DNA of 64,000 bases. Source: Flavobacterium sp. 270. Lineage in GTDB: Bacteria > Bacteroidota > Bacteroidia > Flavobacteriales > Flavobacteriaceae. Positions 15,714 through 22,498 of the stretch are shown here, piece by piece. Position numbers and translations under genes: made by a program. The notes beneath the pieces were generated by a model. The model searched no databases. It saw nothing but the letters and a program-made list of their open reading frames with translations, and had not been told where the DNA came from. The stretch is taken from the NCBI RefSeq assembly GCF_004368785.1, contig NZ_SODM01000006.1:248001-312000 (forward strand). The letters run 5' to 3'. The first letter of the stretch is position 1. Each line of letters starts with the position of its first letter.

Positions 15714-17906
15714 TTATTCAATGCTATATTGAAAAATTAATGAACCCTGATATTGGTTTCCATTAAAATGAGGATAAAAAGAAACCGTAAAACTGGTTGT
15801 ATTAAATCCTTGGCAAATAGCCGGAACATAATCGTTATCACTCACATTTACAACAGTTCCTGTTCCTATATTTGCAGAAAAATTATAAATTGAAGTTGGA
15901 GTGGTCAAGAAAAATCCTGATCGGGTATTTGCTACGTTTACTTCCGCAACGAATGTTACTCTTGCTGTCACGATATTGCCTACTTTTGAATAAGTAGCTT
16001 CTAGTACTGCTAAATCTGTAACATTCTCAATAGCAGTTATTGTTGGTGTAAAATTTCCTGAAATACTTGATTCGACAACATTTCCATTCGCATCCAAGCC
16101 AATTCCATTTACAGCATTTCCTGTTGCAAGTCTTTTTATATTTAAAAAATCAACATATGCCGTATCGTTAGAATCTCCAATTATATTCTTTCCGAAAACA
16201 ATTGTATTTTCTCCATTTGCTTTTGAATCTAAACCATGAACAAATGAAAACATTCCATTTGCTTCACTATTATTTCCTCCTGCATGTGAAGAAAAACCAG
16301 TTGCCTTGCTTCCTGAACCCTGTGAATGAGATGCAGGTCCGCTTGCAATTGTATTTTGACCTTCAGCATGACTATTCATTCCTTCAGCTTTTGATCCACT
16401 ACCTTGTGCATGAGATGCATATCCTGAAGCTACTGTTCCAGATCCTTCAGAATGACTTGCAACAGCTGTAGCTTGAGTATTTAGCCCTTCTGCGTGTGCT
16501 ATGTCATCCATTGCTTTAGAATCTTGTCCTTCAGCATGTGAATTTTGTCCGGATGCTAATGTACCAGTTCCTTCAGCATGAGATGAATCTCCTAATGCTG
16601 CGGTAAAATTTCCTTCTGAATGAGATCCGTTATTACCTGCAGCTAGGGTGGCATTTCCTTGTGCTACAGCATTGCTTCCAGTTGCATTGCTTCCTCCATT
16701 TGAAGCCTTTATTGAATTAGATCCAGTTCCAGAAGACCATACAAGATCATCTAATGTGGCTACGGTATAATCCCCAGCAGCAGATTTTGCTGGAAACATA
16801 ATATTAGTAAAAGCAACAGGCGGAATAATACTAACTGTCGTTGAACCGTTAACATTGTATGATTGCAATTCTGGAGTACAATTAGAGTTATTGATCCATT
16901 TTGAAATTATTCTAGCAAAAGCTGTCCCATCTGTAGAATTTGTTATAATTGCCCCACTATCATCATTTATAGATACTTCTGTGTGTCCTTTCCTTCCATA
17001 ACTACCTTGATCTAATACTTGTTGTAAATTTTGAGAGCCACCTGTAATATCGTTGAGTGTGGCAAGAGTATATGTTCCAGAATCTTTATCTTCCGGAAGT
17101 TCAAAATTTAAATTTTTCCCCTCAATATATCGTCCTCTTAATATAGTAGCATTTAATCCACTAGCTGTTGTGCTTAGTGTAAATTCATTTGTTCCTGCTA
17201 ATAATCCAGAACCTCTTCCTATTATGGCTACATTTTCTTTGTCAGTTCCGTAAAATCCTAAACAAGTTGCGTTGCCTTCATGGGATTCTGGGTCAAAATA
17301 AAACTCTCCTGTTTCTACTACCTGTTGTAGAGTTGGAGTAGTGCTGCCTCCAGAAATATCATCTGTAGTAGCCAAAGTATAATTACCATTAGGTTTATCA
17401 ATTGGTAAAGTATATGTGGTTTGGCTTGTAGTGTTATAAGGAACATAAAGCATATTATACCACCCATTAACTCCATTATCATTATTTGACAAAATTATTC
17501 CAGCATTTGTTGCTGATATATTACTGTTAACATGCCCTGGTGCAGGTTCTGAATGACTTAAGCTAGCATAAGTATTTCCAAGAGATAAAGATGACTGAAC
17601 TAAGCCATCTCCAACTCTAACTTCAAAAATTCGATTATTTTCACTTCCCTCAAGAAACTTTAATTTAGAGTTATTAGAGTCAAGTGAAGCATTATTCCCA
17701 TTATCCAGTGTTTGTTGCAAATCCTGAGCCCCACCACCAAACTCATTCCTAGGAACAGATTTCACTTCATTATCCGCGCCATGAACCAAAACATTGTCTG
17801 TTGATTCCCCTTCATTTACGGTATTTAGTTTTAAAGGTTTATTAATTTGATAATTGCCTGCTGAAGGTTGTGTTTTGTCAGACTGTGTTTTTATATTTTC
17901 TTTCAT
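15714..17906 (-). CDS. Trimeric fibre with YadA-head-like repeats
   Basis: The start is set at ATG 17906 (MKENIKTQSDKTQPSAGNYQ), which matches the neighbouring propeller fibre; an upstream ATG at 18041 lies in a decayed holin gene. The product is 730 residues. Residues ~1-65 are the NKPLKLNTVNEG anchor. The middle has several LQQVL(D/E)xG modules. Residues ~430-600 are about a dozen 14-residue repeats of the form GxxSHAEGxxTxASG, the left-handed beta-roll of YadA-type trimeric adhesins. The C-terminal domain (TAIENVTDLAVLEATYSKVG) is a beta-sandwich. It is probably a receptor-binding fibre. Confidence 0.65.
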   Translation of the reverse strand: MKENIKTQSDKTQPSAGNYQINKPLKLNTVNEGESTDNVLVHGADNEVKSVPRNEFGGGAQDLQQTLDNGNNASLDSNNSKLKFLEGSENNRIFEVRVGDGLVQSSLSLGNTYASLSHSEPAPGHVNSNISATNAGIILSNNDNGVNGWYNMLYVPYNTTSQTTYTLPIDKPNGNYTLATTDDISGGSTTPTLQQVVETGEFYFDPESHEGNATCLGFYGTDKENVAIIGRGSGLLAGTNEFTLSTTASGLNATILRGRYIEGKNLNFELPEDKDSGTYTLATLNDITGGSQNLQQVLDQGSYGRKGHTEVSINDDSGAIITNSTDGTAFARIISKWINNSNCTPELQSYNVNGSTTVSIIPPVAFTNIMFPAKSAAGDYTVATLDDLVWSSGTGSNSIKASNGGSNATGSNAVAQGNATLAAGNNGSHSEGNFTAALGDSSHAEGTGTLASGQNSHAEGQDSKAMDDIAHAEGLNTQATAVASHSEGSGTVASGYASHAQGSGSKAEGMNSHAEGQNTIASGPASHSQGSGSKATGFSSHAGGNNSEANGMFSFVHGLDSKANGENTIVFGKNIIGDSNDTAYVDFLNIKRLATGNAVNGIGLDANGNVVESSISGNFTPTITAIENVTDLAVLEATYSKVGNIVTARVTFVAEVNVANTRSGFFLTTPTSIYNFSANIGTGTVVNVSDNDYVPAICQGFNTTSFTVSFYPHFNGNQYQGSLIFQYSIE

Positions 17907-18030
17907 TTTTTTTATTTTAATTAAAATTGTTTTGTCAATGAGCGTTTGCAAGGCGTTATTAGATTCAGTTTGCACAAAAAGCCCAAGATTATTAGAACAT
18001 TTTGCTTCTAATAATCTTGATTGGCTTAGT

Positions 18031-18262
18031 CTAAAAGACATTTGATAGTTTTAATTTTTCTCTTTTAATTCTGCTTTTTGAAATCACTTTTCTTCTTTTG
18101 AACAAGGAAGTAATTTCTGGCAACACAGCAGATAAAAGCAAACCGATCAATTTGATTCGGTTTATTGTTGCTAAACTTAGTCCTGCATCCTGCAATAGAT
18201 CAAATTTTGTATCAATAATTCCAGTTAATACAATTAAAAAACGAACAACTATATTTATTCAT
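18031..18262 (-). pseudogene. Decayed holin-like gene
   Basis: From ATG 18262 the frame stops after 16 codons, but a shifted frame continues LIVLTGIIDTKFDLLQDAGL and SLATINRIKLIGLLLSAVLP. This is nearly the sequence of the intact small membrane proteins at 20154-20348 and 22280-22474. A small deletion around codons 5-10 broke it, and the tail runs on to TAG at 18031-18033. It lies between two fibre genes in the P5 operon. Confidence 0.7.
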
Positions 18263-18288
18263 AGAATTAATTTCATCTCCATTTTTTT

Positions 18289-19755
18289 TTAAGATACAAT
18301 TGTTATACTACGAGAAACCCAACCTGTACTTGTTTTTAGATACTCTAATGCTCCTGCTGTTATATTTTTACAAATTAGAGTATCTCCTTTTTTTGCGAAC
18401 GGATAATTGGCATCTAAATAAGAAGCATTTAAAGCATTAATAGATGAATTCTCAAATACTTCTGTTACTGAAAGGTTATACTCTCCATCAGGAATATTTT
18501 CTGGAAAATGAAAATTAGCTGCACCTAGGGTTGTTCTGTTAAAAGAAAGGCTAACACTACTTCCTATTGTATTATCAGCTCCAAACAGAATTTGATTAGC
18601 ATAAGTAAAGTTTTTATTTAAATCATAATCGGTAAAACTTAAAGCAGCATGGTCAATATATAATTGCTTATTTCCTGAGCCAGAAGGTGCATATATCTGC
18701 ATATTTCTAGTAGTGGAATTTCCAATTGATAAAGTTTCATCGAAACCACCTGTTTCTATATTTCCGTATGTATTTGCATATTTACCATTGACGGATATTG
18801 GAAAAGTTTTAGTGAACGAATCCAACGGTACTGGATATAGTAATAATTTTTCACTAGAACTTGTTGCTTTGTCTAAGATAGCAATGCCTCTTGATGTATA
18901 AGTAGCGAGCTTTGCATATGTACTTAATACCAAACCTTCTATATCTAATATTGCAGTTTTACTTACAGAATCATTACTTATCCATAAAGTTAAATTATTA
19001 AGAAAAGAAGAAGCTGATGAAGTCGAGCTAGAATTAAATCCAATACCTTTATCAACTGCAATTTGATTATTATCTAAAACTTCTTGTAATGTTGGTACAC
19101 TTTTATTAACTGAGACCGTAATATTACCCTTTTCATCTGCAAATTCCCCATTAACAGAAAAAGGCAAAGTTCTTTCTGTTATACCTGTCAATGTAGGTAA
19201 AGGTAAGTTTATATTTGTTGTGTTATTGGTTTGAACATGAGTTAATTGTATTAGATTGTTGCTGTAATTAGTTGTGTAATATGGATCTCCATTTTTACCA
19301 ACTAAAAATCTATTTGATCTAATATCTGTAAATTCATTTGTCTTGGTATCCCAAATATTAACGTAAGTTGGTGATATTTCAGAAATTATATTATCTTTCT
19401 CAAATCTTGCACTTAAACTAGTAGTATTTTTAGAAGCCAATACATCAGTAAGTGTTTGAGGTAGAATGTATGGATTTTGTGGGTCTGTATTATCTACATT
19501 AGTGCCATTTACCGACTGAATATTTTTACCTATACCAATATCTCCAAAACCTAATATTGATTCACCATTGATTGTTTTAAAATCTGATTCATCAGTTTTA
19601 GAATCAAGTAATTCGATAATTCCCTCAATATCTCCCACAGGAACTTTTTCGCATTTATGTCTGAAAGAATCCCAAGTATCCCAAAATTGAGCTTGTGTGG
19701 GTTTTAAACCTGTTTTGAACCATTTTTTTATTGTGTTTAATGTTTGTATTGCCAT
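18289..19755 (-). CDS. Tail fibre/adhesin with shared anchor
   Basis: A 488-residue protein with the anchor MAIQTLNTIKKWFKTGLKPT at residues 1-20 and WDTWDSFRHKCEKVP following. The body contains LPQTLTDVLASKN, LQEVLDNNQ and twice the phrase (F/P)ISVNG(K/E)(F/Y)A. The C-terminus (NASYLDANYPFAKKGDTLIC ... GWVSRSITIVS) is homologous to those of the propeller fibre and the secreted-type fibre. It is the first gene behind P5, followed by the decayed holin gene and two more fibres. Confidence 0.65.
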   Translation of the reverse strand: MAIQTLNTIKKWFKTGLKPTQAQFWDTWDSFRHKCEKVPVGDIEGIIELLDSKTDESDFKTINGESILGFGDIGIGKNIQSVNGTNVDNTDPQNPYILPQTLTDVLASKNTTSLSARFEKDNIISEISPTYVNIWDTKTNEFTDIRSNRFLVGKNGDPYYTTNYSNNLIQLTHVQTNNTTNINLPLPTLTGITERTLPFSVNGEFADEKGNITVSVNKSVPTLQEVLDNNQIAVDKGIGFNSSSTSSASSFLNNLTLWISNDSVSKTAILDIEGLVLSTYAKLATYTSRGIAILDKATSSSEKLLLYPVPLDSFTKTFPISVNGKYANTYGNIETGGFDETLSIGNSTTRNMQIYAPSGSGNKQLYIDHAALSFTDYDLNKNFTYANQILFGADNTIGSSVSLSFNRTTLGAANFHFPENIPDGEYNLSVTEVFENSSINALNASYLDANYPFAKKGDTLICKNITAGALEYLKTSTGWVSRSITIVS

Positions 19756-19856
19756 ATTTATGGGTTTTAAATTATGCAGTTAAAAATTTTGACGAATTAA
19801 ATTTTCCTGAATAGGATAAACAATGAATTCGTTTAATAGGATTATTTTGATTTGTA

Positions 19857-19871
19857 CAGATGAGGTATCTG
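19857..19871 (-). promoter_or_regulatory. Leader hairpin C with CCTC loop
   Basis: The minus strand reads CAGAT-ACCTC-ATCTG, a 5-bp stem, 67 bases downstream of the P5 -7 box. Stem bases differ from hairpins A and B but remain complementary. Confidence 0.45.
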
Positions 19872-19937
19872 CTGCCTTGAAAAGCAAATATTATTTTGTG
19901 CCTGTATGGCAAATTAAATATTGGGAATTTGAGAGTG

Positions 19938-20002
19938 TAAAAGTAAGATAGAGAAGCCTAAAAAACGAAAAATTAGAGCTTCGTTTTCAGTAGTTTCAGT
20001 AG
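19938..20002 (-). promoter_or_regulatory. Promoter P5 (three-fibre operon) with activator site
   Basis: -7-like TACTTTTA at 19945-19938; exact CTACTGAAACTACTG at 20002-19988, 42 bases upstream of it. The leader to ATG 19755 is about 175 bases and includes hairpin C. Confidence 0.75.
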
Positions 20003-20040
20003 AAATATGATTGTGTTTAATGACTTGTTAAACATGACGA

Positions 20041-20087
20041 AAAGCCACAGGTAAGAAGACATTATTATCCTCCAGCGCTGTGGCTTT
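20041..20087 (-). terminator. Hairpin closing the P6 operon
   Basis: AAAGCCACAG and CTGTGGCTTT are exact complements separated by 27 bases; on the minus strand the stem exits into TTTTCG. It lies between the holin-like gene end (20154) and the P5 activator site. A near copy is at 22159-22205. Confidence 0.6.
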
Positions 20088-20153
20088 GTTGCTAATTTAG
20101 GAAGTATTTATTTGTTGGAAGACTTTTTTAATTCCCGTCTCTAGGAATACTTT

Positions 20154-20348
20154 TTACTGCTCTGTTTTATTTGAAAAAAAAGGAGTTGCACTTGGTAAAG
20201 CAGCTGATAAGACTAATCCAACTAATTTAATCCAATTGATTGTTACCAATGATAATCCAACCTGTTGTAAAAGGTCAAATTTTGTGTCAACAAAACCAGT
20301 TAAAACAATTAACAAGCTCACAATAAGTGCGAATTTTGATTTATTCAT
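20154..20348 (-). CDS. Small holin-like membrane protein, copy 1
   Basis: A 64-residue protein with two hydrophobic segments, about residues 6-22 (FALIVSLLIVLTGFVD) and 36-52 (INWIKLVGLVLSAALP), and a short polar tail. Size and topology resemble phage holins, but no lysis function is proven. It is about 90% identical to the copy at 22280-22474 and homologous to the decayed copy at 18031-18262. Each copy follows a fibre gene or its remnant, here by 2 bases. Confidence 0.6.
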   Translation of the reverse strand: MNKSKFALIVSLLIVLTGFVDTKFDLLQQVGLSLVTINWIKLVGLVLSAALPSATPFFSNKTEQ

Positions 20349-20350
20349 AT

Positions 20351-20799
20351 TTAAAATTTACCTACTGTTTTATCGGGTAATATAAAAGATCTTTCTATTG
20401 CTAAACCACCTACTAATGGACTACTTTTTAATCTAGCTGATAATATACCTCCAAAAGAATATACATTGTAAAACGCGACTTCATTTTCATGTAGTGTTAG
20501 TTGATTATTTTCTCCTGTAATTAATAGATAACCAGAACCTAGTGAAGTATAACTTGTTGGATCGAAAGTTGTTGTTAAATTTATATCTTTAGTAATTCCT
20601 GTTGATCCCTCTTCTTAAACTTGATCTAATGTAGGTGCTGCCCCACCAAACTCATTCCTAGAAACAGATTTCACTTCATTATCCGCGCCATAAACCAAAA
20701 CATTGTCTGTTGATTCCCCTTCATTTACGGTATTTAGTTTTAAAGGTTTATTAATTTGATAATTGCCTGCTGAAGATTGTGTTTCGATATTGTCTTCAT
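20351..20799 (-). pseudogene. Broken fibre gene with two lesions
   Basis: The sequence matches the NKPLKLNTVNEGESTDNVLV anchor of the 15714-17906 and 14184-15683 fibres. ATG 20799 is out of frame with it by one base, a deletion in ATGAA(A)GA, and TAA at 20615-20617 interrupts LDQV-EEGS where paralogs read LQQVLDxG. After the stop the frame stays open for about 87 codons (TFDPTSYTSLGSGYLLITGE ... KTVGKF). At ~148 codons it is also much shorter than its relatives. Confidence 0.8.
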
Positions 20800-21055
20800 T
20801 TGTTTATTTTTTTGAATTAAACGCTATTCTAAAATGACTGGTTGTTTGTATTTAGGTGTAGGGATTTTTTAGTATAAAATATTTTATGTCTCGAGGAATG
20901 AGACAAAGTTTATTCTCCACACATTATAAAAATACATTTAAGATCATCAGATAATTTATTACTTTCTCTAATGATCCTAAATGTTTTTGGTCAAAAATGA
21001 ATGTGCTCGTTTTACTAATTTGGGCAGATTATTTAATTAAGATGCCTAATCTGAC

Positions 21056-21235
21056 TTATTTAGATGCTTCGGTTTTATTGCCGTCTTTGCTGGCAATTAA
21101 GCCTAAAGCAATACAGAGACTTGTTATTTGTCCGCCAACTTCAGCAGTGATATATCCTAAAGCAACAGAAACAGCAACACTTCCAACAATAATTCCTGCT
21201 ACTGTTGTTTTCCAATTTTTAATTATATTTTTCAT
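21056..21235 (-). CDS. Small holin-like protein of a second type
   Basis: Fifty-nine codons from ATG 21235: MKNIIKNWKTTVAGIIVGSV, then AVSVALGYITAEVGGQITSLCIALGLIASK split across residues 21-50. It has a basic N-terminus and two hydrophobic segments, a holin-like layout unrelated in sequence to the 64-residue type. It lies between the 199-residue fibre gene (39 bases downstream of its stop) and the broken fibre gene. A lysis role is inferred only. Confidence 0.6.
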   Translation of the reverse strand: MKNIIKNWKTTVAGIIVGSVAVSVALGYITAEVGGQITSLCIALGLIASKDGNKTEASK

Positions 21236-21274
21236 TTTTTATAAGTTTAATTGTTTAATAAATATTTGCAGGTT

Positions 21275-21874
21275 TTACACTATAAATTCTTTCGAATCTT
21301 CAAAGCTTCCAATCGTATCTCTTAATTTAATAATAGAGCCAGGTGTTAATTCAAGCCATGATATCCATAATTCTGGATAGGATCCAGTAGGCCAAGCACT
21401 AGAAAATTCAAGCTCTCCTGGTCTTTTATACATAAGTACAATGCCATTAAATGCACCACAGCTATAAGATCTTTGTAATACTTCCTGATCAAGTTCATAA
21501 GTAAGTACGTGGTTATTAACGTATGATTTAATTTTGCCTACTAAATTGTTTGATTCAGTAAAACTACTCATCAAGCTGGTGTCTCCACCGTAGTAAGTTG
21601 CTTGACCCAGGAAATTACCTTCGCAATATCCTATTACGGTATCGCCGATTTCTAATTGACTAGCAGTATTAGGACTAACTTTAAAAACTATAAACTGTCC
21701 TGATGAAATAATTTTATCCCCAGTTAATAATTGTTCAATCCCTTCAATATCTTCGGCTGGTACTTTTTCGCATTTATGTCTGAAAGAATCCCAAGTATCC
21801 CAAAATTGAGCTTGTGTGGGTTTTAAACCTGTTTTGAACCATTTTTTTATTGTGTTTAATGTTTGTATTGCCAT
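21275..21874 (-). CDS. Short fibre with shared anchor
   Basis: A 199-residue protein with the anchor MAIQTLNTIKKWFKTGLKPT at residues 1-20, identical there to the 488-residue fibre. The remainder is one domain: GQFIVFKVSPNTASQLEIGD, TVIGYCEGNFLGQATYYGGD and a C-terminal EFSSAWPTGSYPELWISWLE. It is related to the 25088-25501 gene (GEFTVWK ... LEVNDYVMGW). It probably is a short tail-tip protein. It is first behind P6. Confidence 0.6.
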   Translation of the reverse strand: MAIQTLNTIKKWFKTGLKPTQAQFWDTWDSFRHKCEKVPAEDIEGIEQLLTGDKIISSGQFIVFKVSPNTASQLEIGDTVIGYCEGNFLGQATYYGGDTSLMSSFTESNNLVGKIKSYVNNHVLTYELDQEVLQRSYSCGAFNGIVLMYKRPGELEFSSAWPTGSYPELWISWLELTPGSIIKLRDTIGSFEDSKEFIV

Positions 21875-21975
21875 ATTTTTGGTTTTTAAATTACGCAGTT
21901 AAAATTTTTTGATTAATTCAATATTCCTGAATAGGATAGACAATGAATTTGTTTAATAGATTATTTTGATTTGCA

Positions 21976-21990
21976 CAGTTGAGGTATCTG
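21976..21990 (-). promoter_or_regulatory. Leader hairpin D with CCTC loop
   Basis: The minus strand reads CAGAT-ACCTC-AACTG, like hairpin C with one mismatch, 66 bases downstream of the P6 -7 box. Confidence 0.4.
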
Positions 21991-22055
21991 CTGCTTTGAA
22001 AGCAAATATTATTTTGTTCTTGTATAGCAAATTAAATATTGGGAATTTGAGAGTG

Positions 22056-22121
22056 TAAAAGTAGAGTAGAGAAGCCTAAAAAAACGAAAAATTAGAGCTT
22101 CGTTTTCAGTAGTTTCAGTAG
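22056..22121 (-). promoter_or_regulatory. Promoter P6 (short-fibre operon) with activator site
   Basis: -7-like TACTTTTA at 22063-22056; exact CTACTGAAACTACTG at 22121-22107, here 43 bases upstream owing to one extra base in an A/T run. The surrounding 200 bases are nearly identical to P5, indicating cassette duplication. Confidence 0.75.
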
Positions 22122-22158
22122 AATATGATTGTGTTTAATGCCTTGCTAAACATGACGA

Positions 22159-22205
22159 AAAGCTACAGGTAAGAAGACATTATTGTCCTCTAACGCTGTG
22201 GCTTT
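22159..22205 (-). terminator. Hairpin closing the P7 operon
   Basis: AAAGCTACAG pairs with CTGTGGCTTT (one G-T type pair), followed on the minus strand by TTTTCG. Near copy of the hairpin at 20041-20087. Confidence 0.55.
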
Positions 22206-22279
22206 GTCGCTAAAATAATTACCGTAGAAAAGGATTTTTATGTTGAAGGCTTTTTTTTATTCTTTACCTCCAAAGAATT

Positions 22280-22474
22280 TTACTGCTCTGTTTTACTTGA
22301 AAACAAAGAAGCTATACTTGGTAAAGCAGCTGACAAGACTAAGCCGACTAATTTAATCCAATTGATTGTTACCAATGATAATCCAACCTGTTGTAAAAGG
22401 TCAAATTTTGTGTCAACAAAACCAGTTAAAACAATTAAAAGGCTAACAATTACTGCAATTTTTGATTTATTCAT
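22280..22474 (-). CDS. Small holin-like membrane protein, copy 2
   Basis: A 64-residue protein almost identical to copy 1 (differences mainly near residues 6-7 and 54-59, PSIASLFSSK against PSATPFFSNK). It has two hydrophobic segments and a polar tail. It follows the signal-peptide-bearing fibre gene by 24 bases and ends the P7 operon. Confidence 0.6.
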   Translation of the reverse strand: MNKSKIAVIVSLLIVLTGFVDTKFDLLQQVGLSLVTINWIKLVGLVLSAALPSIASLFSSKTEQ

Positions 22475-22498
22475 ATTTAAAATTTATTGGTTATTTTT

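Noticed and set aside
15714..17906. DNA tandem repeat (satellite) in the YadA-like part
   Set aside because: Repetition is at the protein level with variable codons; it is explained by the adhesin head repeats.
18098..18292. A plus-strand small frame of 64 codons
   Set aside because: It is the antisense of the decayed holin-like gene at 18031-18262.
20997..21380. A plus-strand frame of 127 codons
   Set aside because: It overlaps two minus-strand genes (59-residue holin-like and 199-residue fibre) that have clear protein character; the plus frame has no family features.
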